Shown here piece after piece: positions 9,037 to 17,050 of a DNA stretch of 57,342 nucleotides. Positions within the stretch are counted from its first letter, which is position 1. Every line of letters starts with the position of its first letter. Origin of the DNA: Lachnospiraceae bacterium (GTDB taxonomy: Bacteria > Bacillota > Clostridia > Lachnospirales > Lachnospiraceae); contig JAFQCK010000030.1 of the NCBI GenBank assembly GCA_017416465.1, positions 1 through 57,342 on the forward strand, in the 5' to 3' direction. Under the pieces are notes generated by a model. It worked only from the letters and a program-made list of their open reading frames with translations, searched no databases and was not told the DNA's origin. Position numbers and translations under genes: made by a program.

Positions 9037-9735
9037 TTAAAGTTCTTTTCTTACATTAAATTCAGGAATTACTCCTATAATATCTAAAGTTCCGTATGCG
9101 GTAGCATCTTTTGCAGAATACATCTTTGGTGAAAGTATCTCCCTCATAACTATGAAAAGACTTGAGAGTAAAGCACCTACGAAGGTCAATAAAAATACTG
9201 TAGAAATTCTTTTGGAACTGGCATCATAAGATATGTTTGCCTCTGTAGCTTTATCAAGAGTCTGTATGTTATCAGTTCCTGTTAAATCTGCTATTTTTAA
9301 AACGAAAGAATCTGAAACAGCATTAGCTACCTTTATTGAAAGGTTTTGATCATATGAATTAGCCAATATATGAATAACTGAAACATTACTGTTAGTGTCG
9401 TCATAATTTACACTAATCATATCCAGTATATCCTGTTGAGTTATATGATCTTCAGCAAGAATTTCAGCAGCACGCTCTGCTACAGTACGGCTTTTGATGA
9501 TTTCGGCATAATGACGCATCTGTTTTAAATTATCTGAATTTGAACCGTTGGTATAAGTGGTATTATATACGGTTGCTGTTGAGGTATATTGATTCTCTTG
9601 TTCTATTATAAAAAATGCAGATAGTATTCCAATAAGAAGGAAAATAAGTGTTATTAAGATGATGAATTTTATAGATTTTTTAAGTGCCCTTAAGCATTTT
9701 TTTATGTCTATCTCCATGACCTTTTCTGAATCCAT
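9037..9735 (-). CDS. Wzz/CpsC-like polysaccharide chain-length regulator
   Basis: 232 residues. Cytoplasmic N-terminus with IDIKKCLRALKK, a helix at about 27-47, an extracytoplasmic helical region, a second helix at about 184-204 and a short cytoplasmic tail. This is the Wzz/YveK layout, where the protein activates a partner tyrosine kinase and sets polymer length. GGAAGGAG lies 9 bases before ATG 9735. It is the third gene after the kinase-like and CARDB-like genes; no glycosyltransferase lies nearby, so the polymer is unknown. Confidence 0.8.
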   Translation of the reverse strand: MDSEKVMEIDIKKCLRALKKSIKFIILITLIFLLIGILSAFFIIEQENQYTSTATVYNTTYTNGSNSDNLKQMRHYAEIIKSRTVAERAAEILAEDHITQQDILDMISVNYDDTNSNVSVIHILANSYDQNLSIKVANAVSDSFVLKIADLTGTDNIQTLDKATEANISYDASSKRISTVFLLTFVGALLSSLFIVMREILSPKMYSAKDATAYGTLDIIGVIPEFNVRKEL

Positions 9736-9737
9736 AA

Positions 9738-10688
9738 TTAAAATCTCCTTCCTTTTTGCATTGATTTATATAGTTGAATAATAACATAAATGATTCCGGC
9801 TGCAATAAGCATTACGAATATGAAGGCAACAATGCTTATATTATTGCCGGCAATAGTTATGGTACCTTTTTGTGAGTCGGAGTCGGATTTTACTGAAATT
9901 TGATTTTCAGAAGTTACTTCTATAGGATATGAAGTTTCTGCAATGGTATATGTATTACCTGATTCGTCTTTATATACGAAAGAAACTCGAACTTCCTGTT
10001 CACCTTCTTTTAAAAAGTTGAAATAACAATCCTGTGTTAATTCTTCACCGGATTTTAATCCACCCAATGTGATTGATTTTTGTGAATCAATGATATTAGC
10101 ATTTAATCTCATCTCAATATTTGATATATCTATAGTTCCATCGTTTACAAGTTTAACGACTATGTGCGAACGCGAGCCAAGAGAAACCTTCTCTGACATA
10201 GAAAAATCACTTAACTGTAACTTGCATGGAATTGTAATCTTTGGTGTTAAAGAAGTGCTGTTTGAATATGTTTTACCGCTTTCGCTTGAATATTTAAAAG
10301 AATATGTAAGCATTGCACTTCTATGAGGATAACTTTTTTCAATATAAAAGCTTTGTTCAAATGAAACAGTCTGATTTGGTCCTAAGGACTGAAAATATTT
10401 CTGATTGACCTCGCCATCTACTAAATGCATTGAAATATCAGGAGTATTAACTTCCGCAACAATATTATAAGCTGTTGCATAGGCATTGCTGTTTTTTAAA
10501 GTAATCTTTATGGTGAATTTTGAATCAAGTTCTATATTATCATTCTTTATTTCATAGCTTTGTACCTGAATAACCGGGTCAGCAATAGAAAGTGCAGATG
10601 GGATATCTGCATATATTTTGGGAACATATAATAATGAACAGAACAAAACTGTTATGAATAAGGATGTTAAAAATTTTAATTTGTTCAT
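9738..10688 (-). CDS. Secreted, C-terminally anchored protein with two CARDB-like beta domains
   Basis: About 316 residues. A signal peptide (MNKLKFLTSLFITVLFCSLL) is followed by two beta-sandwich-looking domains of the CARDB/alpha-galactosidase-associated kind (DNIELDSKFTIKITLKN and VSLGSRSHIVVKLVNDG), then a C-terminal transmembrane helix and a basic tail KSMQKGRRF. I chose ATG 10686-10688 because AAAGGA stands just before it; an in-frame ATG at 10706 lacks a site. Lying between a BY-kinase-like gene and a Wzz-like gene, it may be an external partner of polysaccharide assembly. That role is inferred. Confidence 0.72.
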   Translation of the reverse strand: MNKLKFLTSLFITVLFCSLLYVPKIYADIPSALSIADPVIQVQSYEIKNDNIELDSKFTIKITLKNSNAYATAYNIVAEVNTPDISMHLVDGEVNQKYFQSLGPNQTVSFEQSFYIEKSYPHRSAMLTYSFKYSSESGKTYSNSTSLTPKITIPCKLQLSDFSMSEKVSLGSRSHIVVKLVNDGTIDISNIEMRLNANIIDSQKSITLGGLKSGEELTQDCYFNFLKEGEQEVRVSFVYKDESGNTYTIAETSYPIEVTSENQISVKSDSDSQKGTITIAGNNISIVAFIFVMLIAAGIIYVIIQLYKSMQKGRRF

Positions 10689-10721
10689 GTTAAAATTTCC
10701 TTTCATAAAATTATGATTGTT

Positions 10722-11447
10722 TTAGTATTTATTAGGGTCAAAGGATAAATGATTGCCATGAAGATATTTTTTCTCGGAAAAGTAATCATAGTCCTTAATA
10801 TAGTCTTTGTATTCTTCTATAGATAATTTGTTCTGAATAACACCAATTACATTTGAACCGTCCTTTAACAGATGTTCTCTCGCTTCTACTAAATATTTTC
10901 TGTTTGAGCCATCTAAAGCAGCAACAATAATAGTCGCATCAGATTTAACAGATAATATATGTGGGTCAACACATGAATTAACAGCGGGAACATCAATTAT
11001 GACAAAATCATATTGTTCGTTTAAAATTCCCAGTAATTTTGCTAATCTGTGTGAATAAAACAAACGCAGAGGATTACTGTCTCCTATATAGCCGCTTGGA
11101 ATATAATCTAATAAATCCATATTAGTATTATATATGATTTTAGATACGTCAGCCTTTCCTAGTATATAGTCTACAAGACCTATAATCAGGTCGGTGTTCA
11201 ATCTTTTATAGGCAGGATTTTTACGAATATCAGCATCTAACAGTACTGTTTTCCAACCGGTTTGTGATAACGATATAGCTAATTCAACTGCAATAGTTGT
11301 GGTACCGACACCTGGTTCACATCCGGTGAGTAAAAAAGATTTATATCCGTTTTTTTCACGTTGAAGACAAATATTAGCAACTACGGAATCGAAAGCATCA
11401 ATAACCGTAGGACTTATTGTTCGATATAAATTAATAGTTTTATCCAT
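10722..11447 (-). CDS. CpsD/BY-kinase-like ATPase with an altered P-loop
   Basis: 241 residues. Layout of bacterial tyrosine kinases: P-loop region GCEPGVGTTT, Walker A' VLLDADIR, Walker B FVIIDVPAV, and a C-terminal tyrosine-rich tail (EEYKDYIKDYDYF and a final Y). In place of the normal GxGK[ST] the sequence is GVGTT, so the catalytic Walker lysine is threonine (T49, codon 11301-11303). It may bind nucleotide poorly or be a regulatory pseudokinase. First gene of the three-gene operon ending with the Wzz-like protein. Confidence 0.75.
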   Translation of the reverse strand: MDKTINLYRTISPTVIDAFDSVVANICLQREKNGYKSFLLTGCEPGVGTTTIAVELAISLSQTGWKTVLLDADIRKNPAYKRLNTDLIIGLVDYILGKADVSKIIYNTNMDLLDYIPSGYIGDSNPLRLFYSHRLAKLLGILNEQYDFVIIDVPAVNSCVDPHILSVKSDATIIVAALDGSNRKYLVEAREHLLKDGSNVIGVIQNKLSIEEYKDYIKDYDYFSEKKYLHGNHLSFDPNKY

Positions 11448-11486
11448 ATATATAATGTTCCTTTCAAAATACTACTATGTCTAAAT

Positions 11487-11515
11487 ATATTAACATATTT
11501 TACAAAAACTAGCAA
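11487..11515 (-). promoter_or_regulatory. Sigma-A promoter of the BY-kinase/Wzz operon
   Basis: On the minus strand: TTGCTA (11515-11510), a 17-base spacer, TAATAT (11492-11487), about 40 bases before the ATG at 11447. Confidence 0.5.
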
Positions 11516-11553
11516 TAAAATAGGAAGGAAATTGTAAAAATATAATAATTTTA

Positions 11554-11582
11554 TTGACTTCTAAGTGATATTTGAGTACTAT
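11554..11582 (+). promoter_or_regulatory. Sigma-A promoter of the GGDEF gene
   Basis: TTGACT (11554-11559), a 17-base spacer, TACTAT (11577-11582). Transcription would begin near 11589, just before the T19 tract. The -10 region is also part of a weak TACTA/TAGTA inverted repeat. Confidence 0.55.
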
Positions 11583-11595
11583 TAAAAGTAGTATG

Positions 11596-11614
11596 TTTTT
11601 TTTTTTTTTTTTTT
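11596..11614 (+). repeat. T19 homopolymer in the leader of the GGDEF gene
   Basis: Nineteen consecutive T residues just downstream of the predicted start site. Tracts this long slip readily in replication and transcription, so length variation could alter leader RNA or promoter escape. Confidence 0.9.
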
Positions 11615-11672
11615 GGAAAAAGAAAATTGGTTTAATATATGTAGTGTGATTCGTGAATTTTATAGAAAGGAT

Positions 11673-11693
11673 AATGCAAGTATTTTCGCTATA
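11673..11693 (+). other. Six-codon upstream reading frame (M-Q-V-F-S-L-stop)
   Basis: ATG 11673 is preceded by AGAAAGGA (11663-11670), although the spacing is very short. It stops at TAA 11691-11693, two bases before the TTG proposed as the main start at 11696. It could couple translation to the main gene, or could be the real start disrupted by a small indel. Confidence 0.35.
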
Positions 11694-11695
11694 AT

Positions 11696-14600
11696 TTGCC
11701 TGGTATGCATATGAGAAAAGAAAGTTTTGAATATATCTCCAATTACATAAGAAGTATGATATGTGATGAGAATATAATTCGAATTATAAAACAGAATAGT
11801 GGAATAGAGATTTCTAAAAATGATTTTGAAAAAATTGATATATCACAAGGGATTAATGGATTTTTTTATGAGTATTCATCTTTTACTATGATAAAAGCAT
11901 ATGAGCCTTTCTTAGACGTTATTAAGGATATGGTTAATCGTTATAGAATGGATCTCGACAGATTATTAAATAATGCAAAAATATATAGCTTACAAAGAAG
12001 TGTTTTTAAGAGTTATATAAGGACAGGGCATGTGGAGAGAGAAGAAGAGCCTATTCTTGGAGAAACTGAATTTGAAAGACAGAAGTTTGTTAAAGGAGTA
12101 GTTAATCTTCTTCTTAAGATTTCAGAAAAACATGAGATGTTTATTCTTATTAATAACGCTAACCAGATGTGTGATTCAACACTTGATGTTATAGAGGAAT
12201 TAGAAAAGTATACAAGTTATAAATTTAAAGTATTGTTGATAACTGATGAAATGGGAAATTATAAGTCTTATTTGTCAGATCAGTTTAACCGGTTCATAAA
12301 AAGATTTGATGAATATGGATTAGTTCTTGATTGGCCTTTTGAGGAAGAAGGAAGAAAAGAAGAACCTAAGGTTAATGTTAAAAATTCTACAGAAGAATTG
12401 TTATGTATTCAAGATATGTTTTATACATATGCAATTAATCAGGCAGAATATTATATGAATATTATATATCAGAAGGTAGAGCTTGAAAAAGTTAGTGTAT
12501 CAATGGAATACAGGTTAAAAATGCTTTCTATGTATATTATGATAAGTGTGTTTAAGGAGAATTATTCGTATGCGCTTGTACTGTGTGATAAATTAAACCT
12601 TATCGATGCGGGACACCTTAAAGATAAGAAAAACTATGAGTATTATTATTATAAGTCTTTGGCGAATATGTATATTGGAAATGGAGATGATGCATCAAAA
12701 GATGCTGAATTATGTATCAAAGTTGCTAAAAAGCTGGATGATGATTTTATGATTTTCAGAGCATATCTCCTTAAAAATATGGCTGATTTGGCTGGATGGA
12801 AGGATATTTGGATTTGTGACAAAGAAGTGTTTATACCGGAAGGAATAGAAGAGATGTGTTACAAGTATAACTATCTCAATCACTTGGCGCATATTTATGT
12901 ATACTGTTTTGACAATGATTTGTCTTTATATGAGTCGGTAGATAATATAGAGATTAGAACTCCAAAAGTAACCAAGGGTATATATATTACTAAAAAACTA
13001 GGTAATGACCAGTTTTTGGTAGAAGCTTACAGAAAGAATATTATGGTTGCTTCTTATAACGGATATTACAATACTGCCGGATATTTTTATTCAAAGTCTA
13101 TTGAAGTTGTTAAGAAGAATAAAAATAGATTTGAAGAAGCTAATATTTACAATGGTTTAGGATATAATTGTTGTACAGCTGATAAATTTAGTGAAGCTAA
13201 TAGGTACTATAATAAAGCTTTAGAGATTTTTTATGCTGAAAAATCAAGTGATTATATTATAGAGACTCTTTATAATATGGGAACTAACGCGATACTGGCC
13301 GGGGATTATTCACATGCGCTTGAATATCTTTTAGCAGTAAATAATATTTTGAAAATTCTTAAGAAAAACAGCCTTAGAGTGTGTAATATTTCTAAAGTAT
13401 TTGGATTGATTGCGGTAGCTGCATTTAAAAATGGTAATGCATATACTGCCCAGCTTTATGCAAATAAGGCAGAGAATTTCTTGAAGTATATTTTGGATTA
13501 CAAGATAGAAGAGTTTACTAATTATCTATGGAGCGAAGATATTTTCCTGTATTTTTATGTATCAGCACTTTTAGCTGAACGTAATGGAAAGTATCAGGAA
13601 GCTTTGGATTTTTATGAAAGAGCTAAAGAACATATGCTAAGAAGTAGTGGAGCTATGTTCTTTGAGTTTGTTTTATATGCGTCTGATTTGTCAAAATTAC
13701 TTAATAAACTGGGTAGAACAGAGGAAAGTATTTCCCTTCTTACGCAGGCTAGAGATTATTTTAGTAAAAAAGGTAATTTCTTGAGTGCCAGAATGTTTAA
13801 TGAACTCGTTCAGACAGGCAAATGGAATAGTCCATCAATGAGTATGATGCTTACAAGTGTAAGTATTGATGATATTATGGAACAGATTAGACAGGAAAGT
13901 ATATGGGAAATTGCTGATATAAAGCGTAAACAGATAAGATTTTTCGGCACATTCCAGGAGTTAATCAATCAGGAATATACATCTGTTGAGAATGAACTTG
14001 ATGCATTGATAACCAATTTCCGAATGAATTTTAATTTGGATAATATTTTGTTTATTAGTTGTGAAAATGGAGAGCCTGAGATTAGGTTTAGTGACCTGGA
14101 ATATGAGATTTCAAAAGAAGAAATGGATATAATTGTTGATTTCTTTAAGGCGAACACATCGGGTTTTGCATTGTCTAAGTATAGTAATAATTATCAGGAA
14201 TATGATAAGGTTCTTGATATTTTTGAAAGAAGTAAGATATTCTCTGTAATAGGTGCACCGGTATTTAGATTTGAAAAGCTTCATAGTATCTTTATAACAT
14301 TTGTTAAGATTTCAGAAAGTTGGAATTCAGCAATAGATAGAGAAGTGTTGGATGAAGATGATTTCGAGATTTATATGATTGTTTTCAGACAGATTCTTGA
14401 TGCGATTGAGAAGTACAGACTTAATGAAAAACTTAAGCAAAGAGTAATAACTGATGAGCTTACAGGTGTATATAATCGAAACGGATATTACGAAATAATT
14501 GGAAATATGTTAGATGAAGTTAGAAAAGTAGATGAGACAATAGATGCAACAATGCTCTATATGGACTTAGACCATTTTAAATATTATAATGACACTTTTG

Positions 14601-15022
14601 GTCATCATGTGGGAGATGCGTTATTAAAAGAGTTTTCTGTTATATTTAGATTGGCATGTGGAGATTATGGCAAGGTAATACGTTTTGGTGGCGATGAATT
14701 TTTAATTCTGTTAGATACTACTTCTGATGATATAATTAATGAAGTTTGTGAAAGTATTTATAGAATGATTAAAGAAAAGAAAGGCTTTATTGATATTGTT
14801 AAAGCTTATAGCAAAAAGAATGTAAGAATTCCAAAAGATTCTAAAGTAACTTGTACAATTGGTGTGGAAGTTGGAAAGAATATGAAGGATTTAACGGATT
14901 TCGGAATAATGCAAAGACATGCTGATGCAGCACTTTATTATGGAAAGAATAATGGTAGAGGAAGAGTTATTCGATATATAGAAGTAGTTGATGAAATAAA
15001 TAAAAATAAAATGGTTGAGTAA
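11696..15022 (+). CDS. TPR-repeat diguanylate cyclase (GGDEF) with a degenerate STAND-like N-terminus
   Basis: 1108 residues. Residues 1-220 resemble the latter part of an AAA/STAND module (KAYEPFLDVIKDMV, then MFILINNANQM like a Walker B strand), but no P-loop is present. TPR-like helical repeats fill about 230-700 (for example ANIYNGLGYNCCTADKFSEA). A GAF-like segment (about 760-910) leads to a GGDEF domain beginning TDELTGVYNRNGYY. The active-site GGDEF is at residues 998-1002, so cyclic di-GMP synthesis is expected. The inhibitory RxxD site is missing upstream. The start is uncertain: TTG 11696, ATG 11705 or ATG 11711. Full-length relatives often have a longer N-terminus, so this one may be truncated. 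Confidence 0.82.
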   Translation: MPGMHMRKESFEYISNYIRSMICDENIIRIIKQNSGIEISKNDFEKIDISQGINGFFYEYSSFTMIKAYEPFLDVIKDMVNRYRMDLDRLLNNAKIYSLQRSVFKSYIRTGHVEREEEPILGETEFERQKFVKGVVNLLLKISEKHEMFILINNANQMCDSTLDVIEELEKYTSYKFKVLLITDEMGNYKSYLSDQFNRFIKRFDEYGLVLDWPFEEEGRKEEPKVNVKNSTEELLCIQDMFYTYAINQAEYYMNIIYQKVELEKVSVSMEYRLKMLSMYIMISVFKENYSYALVLCDKLNLIDAGHLKDKKNYEYYYYKSLANMYIGNGDDASKDAELCIKVAKKLDDDFMIFRAYLLKNMADLAGWKDIWICDKEVFIPEGIEEMCYKYNYLNHLAHIYVYCFDNDLSLYESVDNIEIRTPKVTKGIYITKKLGNDQFLVEAYRKNIMVASYNGYYNTAGYFYSKSIEVVKKNKNRFEEANIYNGLGYNCCTADKFSEANRYYNKALEIFYAEKSSDYIIETLYNMGTNAILAGDYSHALEYLLAVNNILKILKKNSLRVCNISKVFGLIAVAAFKNGNAYTAQLYANKAENFLKYILDYKIEEFTNYLWSEDIFLYFYVSALLAERNGKYQEALDFYERAKEHMLRSSGAMFFEFVLYASDLSKLLNKLGRTEESISLLTQARDYFSKKGNFLSARMFNELVQTGKWNSPSMSMMLTSVSIDDIMEQIRQESIWEIADIKRKQIRFFGTFQELINQEYTSVENELDALITNFRMNFNLDNILFISCENGEPEIRFSDLEYEISKEEMDIIVDFFKANTSGFALSKYSNNYQEYDKVLDIFERSKIFSVIGAPVFRFEKLHSIFITFVKISESWNSAIDREVLDEDDFEIYMIVFRQILDAIEKYRLNEKLKQRVITDELTGVYNRNGYYEIIGNMLDEVRKVDETIDATMLYMDLDHFKYYNDTFGHHVGDALLKEFSVIFRLACGDYGKVIRFGGDEFLILLDTTSDDIINEVCESIYRMIKEKKGFIDIVKAYSKKNVRIPKDSKVTCTIGVEVGKNMKDLTDFGIMQRHADAALYYGKNNGRGRVIRYIEVVDEINKNKMVE

Positions 15023-15042
15023 GTTAATTGAAAGGATTTATG

Positions 15043-15972
15043 ATGACTGGATATGAAGCTGTAAATAAGATAATCGGTGAGGTAAAAAAAGTAATAAAGG
15101 GAAAAGATGAGGTAATTCACCAGGTGATTACTGCAATTATTGCAGATGGACATATTTTAATAGATGATATTCCGGGTGTGGGCAAGACTAGTCTTGCTCT
15201 TGCTATGTCTAAAGCAATGTCACTTGAGTATAATAGAATGCAGTTTACGCCGGATGTGCTTCCGTCTGATGTGACTGGATTTTCAATGTACAATAAAAAG
15301 ATAAATGATTTTGAGTATAAAAAGGGTGCTGTTATTTGTAATTTGTTTTTGGCAGATGAGATTAACAGAACTTCGTCTAAGACACAGTCCGCTCTTCTTG
15401 AAGCAATGGAAGAAAAAACAGTAACAGTGGATGCTAATACGTATGAATTACCGGAAGTATTTAATGTTATTGCTACCCAGAATCCGGTAGGTTCGATTGG
15501 TACGCATATGCTTCCTGAATCACAAATGGACAGATTTATGTTCTGTGTATCTATGGGATATCCTAGTATTGAAGATGAAGCAAAACTTCTTAAAGAGAAG
15601 TTTAATGGAGAAAATGATAATAATCCTGTAAGGTGTATTATTGATGCAAAAGGATTAAGTATTATAAAGAATGAAGTTAAGAAAGTTTATATTCATGATG
15701 ATATATATATGTATGTTTCTAAACTTGCAGCAGCTTCAAGAAGGCTGGATAGTGTAGAACTTGGAATAAGTCCGAGAGGAAGTATTGCTATTATGAAGGC
15801 AGCTCAGGCTAATGCATATATTAATGGAAGAGATTATGTAACTCCTGATGATGTTAATAATGTGCTGATTCCGGCAACGAGACATAGAATTGTCATTAGT
15901 GCAAAGGCTAAAGCAGAAGGAAAAAATATAATGTATATTTTAAATCAGATTGCAAGAGAGGCAAGAAAATAA
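15043..15972 (+). CDS. MoxR-family AAA ATPase
   Basis: About 309 residues. Walker A GVGKTSLA, Walker B LFLADEINRTS, sensor 1 VIATQNPVG and an arginine-rich lid. MoxR ATPases act as chaperones that mature or insert metal- or wall-related proteins. Start ATG 15043 (MTGYEAVNKI) is preferred, with AAAGGA 7 bases upstream; ATG 15040 is also possible. Its stop overlaps the next ATG (TAATG), so it is co-translated with the DUF58 gene and followed by a transglutaminase gene, a widely conserved trio. Confidence 0.9.
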   Translation: MTGYEAVNKIIGEVKKVIKGKDEVIHQVITAIIADGHILIDDIPGVGKTSLALAMSKAMSLEYNRMQFTPDVLPSDVTGFSMYNKKINDFEYKKGAVICNLFLADEINRTSSKTQSALLEAMEEKTVTVDANTYELPEVFNVIATQNPVGSIGTHMLPESQMDRFMFCVSMGYPSIEDEAKLLKEKFNGENDNNPVRCIIDAKGLSIIKNEVKKVYIHDDIYMYVSKLAAASRRLDSVELGISPRGSIAIMKAAQANAYINGRDYVTPDDVNNVLIPATRHRIVISAKAKAEGKNIMYILNQIAREARK

Positions 15973-17006
15973 TGCACATTAAAAGAGCTTTTATTGTAAT
16001 GAGAAATGTATTATTTCTGATTGCTGTTTTTTTGATTTTTATTCTTATTATGCTATTGTTTGAAGATTATAGTGTTCAATTGCCTATAAGGATTATTTCT
16101 GTTGTTATGTTTTTGGAAGTTGTATTTTTTATAATTTTCATAGGTTTTGTACAAGTTTCGGTTTTAAAACATAGTAACGATATAGTTAGCGTAGGGGATA
16201 AGATTAAACTTAGTGTATTTGTGAATAAAAGAGGAGTTTATCCCTTTAAGAAGCTTCAGGTTATTTTATGGTATAAAAATAATTATGACGATAGGACAAT
16301 TAAGAAAAAAATTCAAATTGAGTTGAATGATAAGATAAGACAGGCTCATGATATAGAGATAGAGGCGGATAAATGTGGATATATATCTGTCGGTATTGAG
16401 AATTCATTAATATACGATATGTTTGCATTTTTACATTTTAAATGCAAACTTAAAAATTCACAGAGTATGGTAATGGTGCTACCTAAGGTGGTTCCTGTGG
16501 AAACTGATAAGAATAGATTTAATAGAATTAGCATAGATGAAGAAGAAGCTTTTCGTGGAGATGTTGCAAGAGAAGGCTTAATGGACAGATATGAAGTTAG
16601 AGAATTTATTCCGGGAGATTCTCTTAATAGGATTCATTGGAAACTTACTGCTAAAAATGATGATTTTATGGTCAAGGATTTCAAAGATAGCTTAAATATA
16701 AGAACATATGTGTATTTTGATTTGAGAAAAGGCAGTAATATTAATAAGATGTTTGAAGAAAGTATTTCAATGGCGTATTCATTAATTGAAAAGAAAATTG
16801 TTTTTTATGCTATGTGGATTGAATATGACAATATTCTTTCGAGATATGCGTTAAAGCGGAAAATGATTAAGGATGAGACTGAGATTTTAGAGGCATTGTC
16901 AATTATAATGAATGTTAAGCTATATGATGATGTTATACAAGTGAGCGATTTGCTGGGACAAATTATGAATAGTGATGGTAGTATTAATTCTACATTTACA
17001 ATATAA
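15972..17006 (+). CDS. DUF58 domain protein
   Basis: 344 residues. Two N-terminal helices (about 10-30 and 38-58) are followed by a beta-rich region and the DUF58 signature YEVREFIPGDSLNRIHW. The C-terminal part looks like a von Willebrand A-type fold. DUF58 proteins occur between MoxR ATPases and TgpA-type transglutaminases, as here; the exact role is not established. The start overlaps the MoxR stop by one base. Confidence 0.88.
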   Translation: MHIKRAFIVMRNVLFLIAVFLIFILIMLLFEDYSVQLPIRIISVVMFLEVVFFIIFIGFVQVSVLKHSNDIVSVGDKIKLSVFVNKRGVYPFKKLQVILWYKNNYDDRTIKKKIQIELNDKIRQAHDIEIEADKCGYISVGIENSLIYDMFAFLHFKCKLKNSQSMVMVLPKVVPVETDKNRFNRISIDEEEAFRGDVAREGLMDRYEVREFIPGDSLNRIHWKLTAKNDDFMVKDFKDSLNIRTYVYFDLRKGSNINKMFEESISMAYSLIEKKIVFYAMWIEYDNILSRYALKRKMIKDETEILEALSIIMNVKLYDDVIQVSDLLGQIMNSDGSINSTFTI

Positions 17007-17050
17007 TTAAATTTTATTCCTAACAAATTGTACTGAAAATGAAAGGTATT

